Source: a virus. From it: a DNA stretch of 32,135 bases. Both the position numbers and the translations under genes were made by a program. The stretch covers positions 1 through 32,135 of the IMG/VR virus record IMGVR_UViG_3300033149_002449, one strand, 5' to 3'. Under the pieces are notes generated by a model. That model did not search any database. It saw only the letters and a list, made by a program, of their open reading frames with translations, and was not told the origin of the DNA. The stretch's first letter is position 1. Each line of letters starts with the position of its first letter. Positions 13,055-20,845 of the stretch are shown one piece after another.

Positions 13055-13328
13055 AGAAATTTTAGATAACATTGACCGATATGCTGATAAACGAAGAACT
13101 ATTTGCGAGGTTATTAGAGAGATTTATGATTTGACTTTTGCTGTTAATGACGAAACGGTTAGAGAAGAAATAAGGGTTAGATTAAAAACTGTTTACGAAA
13201 TGGCTAAAAAAATGGATAGAAAATTACATGAATATAAATTTGATTGGGATAAGGATTTTTGGGAAATTAACAAAGATTATAAAAAAGACCTTGAAAGAAG
13301 GTCAAAAAGAAAACAAAATGCGACTTGA
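13044..13328 (+). CDS. Small unknown helical protein
   Basis: 94 residues, mostly helical: IDRYADKRRTICEVIREIYDL (about 10-30), ETVREEIRVRLKTVYEMAKKMDRKLHEYK, then a Trp/Tyr/Asp-rich tail DWDKDFWEINKDYKKDLERR. The tail has a repeated W/F-D/E-x-N-x-D-Y flavour. I have a faint sense of similar small proteins next to phage methyltransferase genes but cannot name the family. Overlaps at both ends (11 bases each). Confidence 0.65.
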   Translation: MVNKEILDNIDRYADKRRTICEVIREIYDLTFAVNDETVREEIRVRLKTVYEMAKKMDRKLHEYKFDWDKDFWEINKDYKKDLERRSKRKQNAT

Positions 13329-14172
13329 TATTGGTTGTGGTAAAAATCCTCGCCAGGGATACATAGGGATTGACAAAGAAGATTATGGACAAGAAATCAT
13401 AAGAGATATTGAGAAAGAATGTTTACCTTTTTCTGATAGCACAATAGACGAAATTTTTTGTCAACATGTTTTAGAGCATCTTGATGACCCAATGTTTGTT
13501 ATTGATGAATTTTGGCGAGTTTTAAAACCTCACGGAAAAGCTTGGATAATAGTTCCTCACAAAGACAATATCAAAGCATATGCTTTAAGACATAAAAGAT
13601 ATTTCAATGAGTATACTTTTGATGCTTTAGAAACTGATGCTGTAAAAAGAAAATGGAAGATATTAGAGAAGAATATCAATGACAGACCAGATATTCACAT
13701 TAAGTTACAACCAGTAAAAGAAAAAGTTATTAAAAGATTGCCAAATGAATTAGATATTGGTTGTGGAAGAGCAAAAGATAGAAATGCTATTGGGATTGAT
13801 TGGGAAGATTATGGACAAGAGATAGTTTGGGACATTACAAAAGGACTGCCTTTTTCTGATGATACTTTCACGAGAGTAAAAGCCCATAGTGTTTTAGAGC
13901 ATTTATCTTCTTATGATTTGCTTTATGTGATGCGAGAATGTCATCGGGTTTTGAAAAAAGATGGAATTTTAGATATTGTTGTTCCAATCGCAGGAACAGA
14001 TACGTCTTTTAGAGACCCAACTCATCAAAGCTTTTTTACTGAAAATACTTTTAGTTATTTTACCAAAGTGAAACCAACATATTATGATATTAACCCAGGG
14101 CATAAATTTGAAATAGTGAAAGCAGAAGAAAAAGGAGTGGTAATTTATGCTCAATTAAGACCGATAAAATGA
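13318..14172 (+). CDS. Tandem-domain SAM-dependent methyltransferase
   Basis: 284 residues from ATG 13318; longer frames upstream would overlap the previous gene heavily. Two class I methyltransferase domains are joined head to tail: LDIGCGKNPRQGYIGID...EDYGQEIIRDI (about 3-31) with QHVLEHLDDP, and LDIGCGRAKDRNAIGID...EDYGQEIVWDI (about 144-171) with AHSVLEHLSS. The first copy is the more compact and lacks some C-terminal elements seen in the second (THQSFFTENTFSYF). An internal duplication is evident from the shared EDYGQEI. Probable sugar or lipid methyltransferase; whether both halves bind SAM is open. ATGA overlap with the next gene. Confidence 0.8.
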   Translation: MRLDIGCGKNPRQGYIGIDKEDYGQEIIRDIEKECLPFSDSTIDEIFCQHVLEHLDDPMFVIDEFWRVLKPHGKAWIIVPHKDNIKAYALRHKRYFNEYTFDALETDAVKRKWKILEKNINDRPDIHIKLQPVKEKVIKRLPNELDIGCGRAKDRNAIGIDWEDYGQEIVWDITKGLPFSDDTFTRVKAHSVLEHLSSYDLLYVMRECHRVLKKDGILDIVVPIAGTDTSFRDPTHQSFFTENTFSYFTKVKPTYYDINPGHKFEIVKAEEKGVVIYAQLRPIK

Positions 14173-15215
14173 TAAAAGAAGAATTTTTAAGAAAATGGGG
14201 CAAGATTAAAGTTTTCAGCTTGCCTTGGCATACAAGCCACCAGTATGAGTTATTGAAATTACCATTTGAATGGCATTATCTTATTCAGCACGTTCGTAAA
14301 TGGGGACATCAAGCCAGGCCAATGCCGAAACATTTAAAATGGGTTGCTTATTATGAACCCGGCAAATATGATTTTGCTCTTTTACATATTGACCAGCAAT
14401 GTCTTTCACCAAAAATTGCTTATGGTAAAACAATGCTTTTTAGAGAAGTAAGAGGACAAATCAAAGATATTCCTATTATTGTGATTAACCACGGAACGCC
14501 GGTTTATCCTGAGGTTTTTCCCCAAAAAGCAGAAGAAGATGGTATGGAACCAACAGAAGAAAACGGGATTAAATGGGCCAGACAAAAAATGAAAGAAGCA
14601 TTAGAAGGAGTTGCTGAAATGGTTGTCAATTCTTATGAAGCCGTCGAGATGTGGGGTTGGGGACACCCGATTATTCACGGACTTGACAAAGAAGAATGGT
14701 GGGACTTACCAAAAGAACCAAGAGTGGTTACTTTCATTTCTCCGGCAGGAATAGGAGATAAGTATTATGGTAGGCGTCTTTTTCACGATACAAGAACAAT
14801 TTTAAAAGAGAAATATGGAATTGAACTTGTTTGGATAGGAACAGATAAGTATTGTAAAGATTGGGACGATTATAGAGATTTCTTGGGCCGTTCACTTGTT
14901 TATTTTAATCCTACTTTTGGCTCGCCAATGCCAAGAACAAGGACAGAAGCAATGTTTAGTGGTTGTTGCGTTGTTACGACAAAGCATCAAGGAGCGGATA
15001 GGTTTATTAAAAATGGAATTAATGGCTGGATTTGTAAAGACAATCCTGAACATTCAGCCAAGTTAATTGCCAATATGATTTTTGACTATAAAAAAGCAGT
15101 TCAAATAGGTCAAAAAGGTCGTGAAACTGCAATTAAGGTTTTTAATGGTGAAAGATTTAGAGAAGATTGGTTAACTCTTGTTGATAAAGTATTAGAAAAA
15201 TGGAAAAAGAAATGA
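14169..15215 (+). CDS. GT4-like glycosyltransferase
   Basis: 348 residues. The N-terminal domain reads KVFSLPWHTSHQYELLKLP, then VINHGTP and MVVNSYEAVE, the usual GT-B acceptor domain followed by the linker. The C-terminal domain has VVTFISPAGIGDK, LVWIGTD and the donor motif region FGSPMPRTRTEAMFSGCCVV, ending INGWI and a C-terminal helix. It should use a nucleotide-sugar donor. The gene is coupled to its neighbours by overlaps on both sides. Acceptor unknown. Confidence 0.8.
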   Translation: MIKEEFLRKWGKIKVFSLPWHTSHQYELLKLPFEWHYLIQHVRKWGHQARPMPKHLKWVAYYEPGKYDFALLHIDQQCLSPKIAYGKTMLFREVRGQIKDIPIIVINHGTPVYPEVFPQKAEEDGMEPTEENGIKWARQKMKEALEGVAEMVVNSYEAVEMWGWGHPIIHGLDKEEWWDLPKEPRVVTFISPAGIGDKYYGRRLFHDTRTILKEKYGIELVWIGTDKYCKDWDDYRDFLGRSLVYFNPTFGSPMPRTRTEAMFSGCCVVTTKHQGADRFIKNGINGWICKDNPEHSAKLIANMIFDYKKAVQIGQKGRETAIKVFNGERFREDWLTLVDKVLEKWKKK

Positions 15216-16063
15216 AAAAGAAAGTTGGAATTTTGCTTTTTGAACAATGGCACGGAAGAGAAAATGTTGGTAGTTCACGAATTAGAGGGCATTGGCTTAT
15301 TAAGTATTGGCCAGAGGCAGAGGTTTTTCAACAAGGCGGAAAGTATGATGTTGTTATTTTTCAGAAATGTTATTGGCCGGAATATGTTAGAGCGTTTAAT
15401 GGTATAAAAATTTTTGATTTATGTGACCCTGATTGGCTTGATACTTTACCAATCAAAGAAGTAATTGATTATTGTGATGCGGTTACTACTTCTACTGAAG
15501 CTTTACGAGATGAAGTTCAAAAGTTTACAGACAAACCAGTTATATTTATTCCTGACAGACAGGATTTAGAATTTCACAACAAACAAAAAGTTCACAAAGG
15601 AAGAGCTAAGAAAGTTTGTTGGTATGGATATTCTCATAATGCTAAAGTTTTAGATAAAGCCATTTGGTCAATTAAAAGTTTTGGATTAGAACTTGTTGTT
15701 ATTTCAAATTTGAGGCCATTTTATCAAAAAGCAGACAAGAATATAAAATGGGAGTTAGAAACAATAAATGATGAGATATTGAAATGTGATTTTGTAGTTA
15801 TGCCTCCGGACACAAGGCCGAGAGGAAGATTTAAAAGTAACAACAAGATTACTAAAGCTTGGGCCTTAGGAATGCCGGTAGCAACAAACATAGAAGAACT
15901 TAAAAGATTTTTAGACCCAGAAGAAAGAAAAAAAGAAGCAAAGAAAAGATTGAAAGAAGTAAAAGAAAAATATGACGTCCGGTTAAGTGTTAAAGAATTT
16001 AAAGACTTAATCAACCAAATAAGTTATGGAAATAAAAGAAGGAAAAGTAATTCTTTACGCTGA
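15212..16063 (+). CDS. GT4-like glycosyltransferase, short
   Basis: 283 residues from ATG 15212, chosen because it forms an ATGA overlap with the previous stop; ATG 15200 is also in frame. N-terminal GT-B features: VGILLFEQWHGRENVGSSRIRG (residues 4-25), YDVVIFQK, IFDLCDPDWLD. C-terminal part: KVCWYGYSHNAK, a donor-site loop MPPDTRPRGRFKSNNK and ALGMPVATN. The conserved Glu pair is not obvious, so the donor site may be non-standard. The last 35 codons overlap the next gene by 38 bases. Confidence 0.7.
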   Translation: MKKKVGILLFEQWHGRENVGSSRIRGHWLIKYWPEAEVFQQGGKYDVVIFQKCYWPEYVRAFNGIKIFDLCDPDWLDTLPIKEVIDYCDAVTTSTEALRDEVQKFTDKPVIFIPDRQDLEFHNKQKVHKGRAKKVCWYGYSHNAKVLDKAIWSIKSFGLELVVISNLRPFYQKADKNIKWELETINDEILKCDFVVMPPDTRPRGRFKSNNKITKAWALGMPVATNIEELKRFLDPEERKKEAKKRLKEVKEKYDVRLSVKEFKDLINQISYGNKRRKSNSLR

Positions 16064-16226
16064 TACTGATTACGAATTCATCAAATTAGTAAACCATATC
16101 ATTAAAACAAAATATGGTGAGGTTAAGTTAAAAATAAAAAATGGTAAACCTTATCAGGTTATTGAGACACAAAAAAGTATTTTATTAGTTAAAACAGTTA
16201 AAGATGAAGAAAGTTATGGGGACTAA
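16026..16226 (+). CDS. Small unknown protein (66 aa)
   Basis: Begins MEIKEGKVILYADTDYEFIKLV and continues with Lys/Ile/Val-rich strands, suggesting a compact alpha-beta fold. No motif. It overlaps the glycosyltransferase before it by 38 bases and QueD after it by 23. Confidence 0.5.
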   Translation: MEIKEGKVILYADTDYEFIKLVNHIIKTKYGEVKLKIKNGKPYQVIETQKSILLVKTVKDEESYGD

Positions 16227-16575
16227 ATATACCCTTAAATTAAAATATCATTTTGACTCCGCCCATTATTTGGAACTTGATTACCCAAGCCCTTGTGGAA
16301 ATTTACACGGACATCGTTGGGAGGTAGTTGTTATGATTGAGACAGAAGAGTTGGACAAAAATGGAATGATAGTTGATTTTTCAGAGATTAAAAAAGTTAT
16401 TAAGAGTCTTGACCATCAGCTTCTAAATGATATTTTAGGTTTCAACCCAACCGCAGAAAATCTTGCCCGTTATTTGTGGGAAGAAATAAATTTATTGTTA
16501 ACAAAGAAAAGCTTAAAGGGTCGTGTTTGGGTTTCCGTTTACGAAAGTCCAGATGCTTCTGTAACTTATGGATAA
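16204..16575 (+). CDS. queD: 6-carboxy-tetrahydropterin synthase (QueD family)
   Basis: 123 residues. The zinc-binding His residues are in FDSAH (about 16-20) and CGNLHGH (about 29-35), with the catalytic Cys of CGNLHGH; the later conserved block is VDFSEIKKVIKSLDHQLLN, and the C-terminal Glu is in VYESPDASVTY. QueD converts dihydroneopterin triphosphate to 6-carboxy-tetrahydropterin on the way to 7-deazaguanines. Phages use the pathway for queuosine or to replace guanine in their DNA. No other pathway gene is in this window. A pyruvoyl-tetrahydropterin synthase activity is the alternative. A second in-frame ATG at 16216 would also fit. Confidence 0.85.
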   Translation: MKKVMGTKYTLKLKYHFDSAHYLELDYPSPCGNLHGHRWEVVVMIETEELDKNGMIVDFSEIKKVIKSLDHQLLNDILGFNPTAENLARYLWEEINLLLTKKSLKGRVWVSVYESPDASVTYG

Positions 16576-16631
16576 TAATTTTTTAAGAGTTGATTTGTGC
16601 TGATTATTTAGCAAGTTAATAAACTTAAATT

Positions 16632-17072
16632 ATGCCAAAACAAGCTAAAAAAGAACGCATAGAAAAATGGGAAGAATTTGAAAAATTTGTAAGATGGATG
16701 GCTTTACCAAGTCCCGTTAGAGAACCACAAACACAATTAGAATTAGCAAAAGAATTAGGAGTTGATTTTACAACTTTATCGAGATGGAAAAGGGTAGAAG
16801 GTTTTTGGGAAGAAGTTGGTAAAATAAGAAAAGAATGGGGACGAGAGAGAACTCCAACGGTTATTCTCGGGCTTTATAAGAAAGCAATAGCCGAAGGTAA
16901 TGCCGCTGAAGTGAAATTATGGCTTAAATACTTTGAGGATTGGGACGAAAAACAGGTTGTAAAGCTTGAAGGCGAAATAGAAAGAAAATTAAACAAAGAA
17001 GACAGAAAGCTTTTAGAGAAAGCACTTGAATATGCGGGATTACGAAAAGATAAAACAGAAGATAATAAATGA
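16632..17072 (+). CDS. terS: Terminase small subunit
   Basis: 146 residues, directly before and overlapping the large terminase gene. A helix-turn-helix is visible at about residues 36-58 (TQLELAKELGVDFTTLSRWKR), followed by FWEEVGKIRKEWGRERTPTVILGLYKKAIAEGNAAEVKLWLKYF, the layout of phage terminase small subunits that recognise the packaging site and recruit the large subunit. The C-terminus is Glu/Lys-rich. A 57-base gap precedes it with no strong promoter that I can see. Confidence 0.85.
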   Translation: MPKQAKKERIEKWEEFEKFVRWMALPSPVREPQTQLELAKELGVDFTTLSRWKRVEGFWEEVGKIRKEWGRERTPTVILGLYKKAIAEGNAAEVKLWLKYFEDWDEKQVVKLEGEIERKLNKEDRKLLEKALEYAGLRKDKTEDNK

Positions 17073-18450
17073 TGTTGTTTTCAGAAAAGAAATAACTGCT
17101 CAGAGTTTTTATTGGTTTAGCCATACTTATTTTCCTCATTATATTGTTTATCCGACAGCAGAGTTTCAGAAAGAAATTTATACTCTTCTTCAAGATTGGA
17201 GTTTAAAATTTGTAGAAATAATTGCTTTTAGAGGAAGTGCTAAATCAACGATAGCAATGCTCGCTTTGCCTATTTGGGCAATAATATCAAGACGAGTAAA
17301 ATTTCCTGTTTTAACCGCTGATACTTTTCCACAAGCCAAGCTTCATATTTATAATTTAAAAACAGAGCTTGAAATGAATAGACAGTTAATTGAAGATTGG
17401 GGGCCATTTGAGGGTAAAGAAGAGTGGACAGCAACTAACATTGTATTGCCTAAATATGGTGTTAGGATTACAGCTAAATCAACAGGACAAAAAACAAGAG
17501 GAATAAGACATAAACAATATCGACCAGATTTGTTTATAATTGATGATATTGAAAACCTTGAAATGGTAAGAACGAAAGAACAGCGTGATAAAACATTTCG
17601 TTGGTTTAATGGTGATGTAATTCCGGCAGGCGATGTAAATACAAGATATATAATAATTGGAAATTTACTTCATCGTGATTCGATAATGAGTAGGATTAAA
17701 GGAGAAATAGAAAGAGGCGAAAGAAAGGGCGTAGTAAAAGAATATCCTTTTCTCGACAAAGATGGTAAAGCGTTATGGGCTGAAAAGTTTCCAACTGAAG
17801 CAGATATTCAAAAAGAGAGAGATAAAGTAAACGATATGAGGACTTGGCAACGAGAGTATCTTTTAAAAATAATTCCAGAAGAAGGACAAGAAGTTCGTGA
17901 TAATTGGATACGTTATTATGATAGAATTCCTAATGAATTAGTTGAGTGCGAGGGAACAGGAGTTGACCTTGCTATTAGTAAAAAAGAAACGGCAGATTAT
18001 ACAGCAATGGTTTCTGGCAAGTTAGCATTTATCAATGGAAATCCTAAAATTTATATTTTACCCAACCCAGTCAATGAAAGATTAAGCGGATTTGAGACAA
18101 CTGAAAGAGCAAAGCAAGTTAGTTTGTCTTTGGGAGATGAAAAAGGATTAACAACTTTATGGGTTGAAGATGTTGCTTATCAAAGGATGCAAATTGAGTC
18201 GATGGAAAGAGTAGGATTACCAGTAGAAGGAGTAAAGGTTAGCACTGATAAAAGAGCAAGATTAAGAACAATCGCAACTTACATTCAAAACGGGACAGTT
18301 CTTTTTCCAAGGAGAGGTTGTGAGGATTTAATAATTCAATTAACAGGATTTGGGGTGGAAGCTCACGATGATTTAGTTGACGCTTTTGTGCTTTTGGTGC
18401 AAGGGTTAATGAGTATTATTGCGACCGAACCTGGCATTGAAGTGTTTTGA
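17032..18450 (+). CDS. terL: Terminase large subunit
   Basis: 472 residues from ATG 17032; a TTG two codons earlier is also in frame. It overlaps the small subunit by 41 bases. ATPase: FRGSAKST (Walker A, about residues 66-73), LFIIDDIEN (Walker B, about 167-175). Nuclease of RNase H fold: GTGVDLAISKKETADYTAM (Asp at about 312), WVEDVAY (Glu at about 379) and AHDDLVDAF (about 444-452). It is the DNA-packaging motor and the enzyme that cuts concatemers. The combination and length fit phage large terminases of the TerL/Terminase_6C type. Confidence 0.93.
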   Translation: MRDYEKIKQKIINDVVFRKEITAQSFYWFSHTYFPHYIVYPTAEFQKEIYTLLQDWSLKFVEIIAFRGSAKSTIAMLALPIWAIISRRVKFPVLTADTFPQAKLHIYNLKTELEMNRQLIEDWGPFEGKEEWTATNIVLPKYGVRITAKSTGQKTRGIRHKQYRPDLFIIDDIENLEMVRTKEQRDKTFRWFNGDVIPAGDVNTRYIIIGNLLHRDSIMSRIKGEIERGERKGVVKEYPFLDKDGKALWAEKFPTEADIQKERDKVNDMRTWQREYLLKIIPEEGQEVRDNWIRYYDRIPNELVECEGTGVDLAISKKETADYTAMVSGKLAFINGNPKIYILPNPVNERLSGFETTERAKQVSLSLGDEKGLTTLWVEDVAYQRMQIESMERVGLPVEGVKVSTDKRARLRTIATYIQNGTVLFPRRGCEDLIIQLTGFGVEAHDDLVDAFVLLVQGLMSIIATEPGIEVF

Positions 18451-18454
18451 CTTC

Positions 18455-18483
18455 TTGACAAGGTCTTTTAATCGATATAAATT
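18455..18483 (+). promoter_or_regulatory. Sigma70-type promoter candidate before the portal gene
   Basis: TTGACA at 18455-18460, just after the terminase stop. The -10 could be TATAAA at 18476-18481 (15-base spacer) or TAAATT at 18478-18483 (17-base spacer). Transcription would begin near 18488, just upstream of the terminator at 18519, producing a leader of about 60 bases. Confidence 0.45.
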
Positions 18484-18518
18484 ATAGTAATAATCTATTA
18501 GGCCCGAAGGGAAAACCG

Positions 18519-18551
18519 ACGGTCAACAATTTTTGCGTTGACCGTTTTTTG
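18519..18551 (+). terminator. Intrinsic terminator before the portal gene
   Basis: A perfect 9-bp stem (18519-18527 with 18537-18545), 9-base loop and then a T-run to 18550: the clearest rho-independent terminator in the window. It ends about six bases before the portal ATG at 18557, so downstream expression must come from read-through, antitermination or attenuation. Confidence 0.8.
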
Positions 18552-18556
18552 TTAAA

Positions 18557-20806
18557 ATGTCATTTATTGATAAAGTATTTAAAAAGTTTGGCTACCAAAA
18601 AATTACTTGGAGTCAATTAGAAGAAAGAGAAGAAACCGGAAGTAATCAAGGACTTTCTGCTATTGCCCCGGCTTGGGGTAGTATTCCGCCAAAATTAAGA
18701 GAAGAGGATTATTTGAAAGCCGCTGAAAGTTGGGTCTATGTATGCGTTTCAGCGATTGCTGATGAAATTGCGACCATCAATTTTCGACTTTATAAAAGAG
18801 TCAAGAAAGGAAACAAGACAGAAGTTCAAGAAGTTAATAGTCACCCAATCCTTGACAGCTTATACAGAATTAACAACTTCACAACCAAATTCGACCATAT
18901 TTGGTTAAGTCAGACCTATCTTGAGTTAACGGGCGAGGCCCCGTGGCTATTAGATAAAAGAGGAAAATTTTTTGATATTTATCTTTTAAGACCAGACAGA
19001 TTAGAAATTAAGTGGGATAAAGAAAAAGTTATCGGCGGATATATTTACCGATTAGAAGATGGAAAAGAAATTTCCTTTAAACCAGAACAAATTATAATGC
19101 TTAAATATCCTCACCCGTTAAAACCATTCAGAGGGAGAGGAACATTGGAAGCGGCCGCAAGAACTTATGATTTAGATAAGTATTCAGAACAATGGAATGT
19201 CCAATTTTTCTACAATTCAGCCAGACCAGATGCTATTTTAAGAACAGATAAAAGATTAACAAAAGAACAGATAAACAGATTAAAGAAAGAATGGAATAAG
19301 ATGTATCGAGGCGTTGAGAAACACGCCAAGACAGCCATTTTACACGATGGACTTGATTACAAGGCAGTTCAATTAAGTGCTAAAGATATGGAGTTCCTTG
19401 CCCAGCAAAGATTTGGCAGGGACAAGATACTTTCAATTTTTAGAGTACCAAAACCAATTGTAGCAATTACAGAAGAAGTTAACAGAGCAAACGCAGAAGT
19501 TGCCGCTTATTCTTTTGCTCGTTGGACAATTAAACCAAAGATGCAGAAACTCGTTGAACAACTGAACGAGTTTTTTGTTCCTCGATTTCCTAATAGTGAA
19601 AATCTTTTCCTTGATTTTGATGACCCTGTCCCGGAGAATTCTGAATTAAAACTAAAAGTTTACGAAAACGCATTGAGAAATGGCTGGATGACAATCAATG
19701 AAGTTAGAAAAGCAGAAAGATTAGAACCGCTTAAAGAGGGCGGCGATAGTATTTATTTACCGATAAATTACATACCAATCGGCGGGACAAAATCGATGAA
19801 AGAAAAGATAGCCCCAAGATATTCAAGAAAATTAGTTTCTCTTGATGCGAGGAATGCTGAAAGAAAAGAGATAGAAGATATTGATGAAACTATCAGAAAA
19901 GTTGTTAAAGCTCATCTTAAACATCATAAAAATCATAAAAAAAAAGATATAAATAAAAAAGCTATTAAAAAAAGACAAGGAATAAAAGATAAAAAATTAT
20001 TCTGGGAAGGACAAATAAAATTAGCCGAAAGAGAAGAAGAAAGATTTATTAGCCGGTTAAAAACTATTTTTAGAGAACAAGAAAAAGAAACTTTAAAAAG
20101 ATTAAGAAAAGAACAAAGACAATGCTTGGCGGTGGTTAATAAGATGGCCCAAGTTGATTCGGCAAGCAGACCCAAAAAGTATTGGCACGAAATGAAATTA
20201 AGTATTCCTCGGGTTCTTCTCGATGTCAAAGAGGAAAATAAAAGATTTGTTGTTTCTCTAACTTCTCTTATTCAGGATATTATTGAAACAGAAGGAAATT
20301 ATACTTTAGTAAATATGGGAGAGTATGGGCAGTTTAATACAACCACTGAAGAAGTCATTAAATTTTTACAAGAACAACCAATAAAGTTTGCCAATTCTGT
20401 TAATAAAAGAACCAATAAAGAAATTAGGAGAGTTCTTAAAGAAGGAATAGCAGAAGGAGAAAGTATTACTAAACTAACCAAAAGAATAGAAGATGTGTTT
20501 AAGCGAGCAAAAGGAATAAGAGCGCAACAAATAGCAAGGACAGAAACGTCAAGAGCAACTAATTTCGCAACATTAGAAGCATACAAACAATCAGGCGTAG
20601 TCAAAGCAAAAGAATGGTTAACCGCTTTTGACGAAAGAACTTGTGAAAGATGTGCGGCAATGAATGGTAAAATTGTAGGCTTAGAAGAAAAGTATTTTAA
20701 AAAAGGCGATAGTTTTATGGGAATTAAATTCGATTACGAGGACGTTGGACAACCACCCCTCCACGTCGCTTGTAGATGTACCATTATTCCTGTTTTATTG
20801 GAATGA
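18557..20806 (+). CDS. Portal protein fused to Mu-F-like head morphogenesis domain
   Basis: 749 residues. Residues about 1-420 are an HK97-type portal: AESWVYVCVSAIADEIATINF, the donut-forming core with LRPDRLEIKW, and VPKPIVAITEEVNRANAE, through FLDFDDPVPEN. Residues about 420-520 are Lys-rich and helical. Residues about 630-749 match Mu gpF/SPP1 gp7-type minor head proteins: RAQQIARTETSRATNFA, FDERTCERCAAMNGK and PPLHVACRC with conserved Cys/His that may bind zinc. These are usually two adjacent genes; here they are one polypeptide. The portal forms the DNA entry ring, and the F-like part would sit inside or at the neck. Confidence 0.88.
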   Translation: MSFIDKVFKKFGYQKITWSQLEEREETGSNQGLSAIAPAWGSIPPKLREEDYLKAAESWVYVCVSAIADEIATINFRLYKRVKKGNKTEVQEVNSHPILDSLYRINNFTTKFDHIWLSQTYLELTGEAPWLLDKRGKFFDIYLLRPDRLEIKWDKEKVIGGYIYRLEDGKEISFKPEQIIMLKYPHPLKPFRGRGTLEAAARTYDLDKYSEQWNVQFFYNSARPDAILRTDKRLTKEQINRLKKEWNKMYRGVEKHAKTAILHDGLDYKAVQLSAKDMEFLAQQRFGRDKILSIFRVPKPIVAITEEVNRANAEVAAYSFARWTIKPKMQKLVEQLNEFFVPRFPNSENLFLDFDDPVPENSELKLKVYENALRNGWMTINEVRKAERLEPLKEGGDSIYLPINYIPIGGTKSMKEKIAPRYSRKLVSLDARNAERKEIEDIDETIRKVVKAHLKHHKNHKKKDINKKAIKKRQGIKDKKLFWEGQIKLAEREEERFISRLKTIFREQEKETLKRLRKEQRQCLAVVNKMAQVDSASRPKKYWHEMKLSIPRVLLDVKEENKRFVVSLTSLIQDIIETEGNYTLVNMGEYGQFNTTTEEVIKFLQEQPIKFANSVNKRTNKEIRRVLKEGIAEGESITKLTKRIEDVFKRAKGIRAQQIARTETSRATNFATLEAYKQSGVVKAKEWLTAFDERTCERCAAMNGKIVGLEEKYFKKGDSFMGIKFDYEDVGQPPLHVACRCTIIPVLLE

Positions 20807-20814
20807 TGGTCAAA

Positions 20815-20835
20815 GGTCGATGCTAAACTAATTAA
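20815..20835 (+). repeat. 21-bp element, copy 2
   Basis: Same layout as 4544-4564 (18 of 21 identical). Here it lies fully in the gap between the portal and protease genes, ending 10 bases before ATG 20846, and is preceded by another GGTC (20808-20811). Confidence 0.35.
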
Positions 20836-20845
20836 GCTTAAAAAA

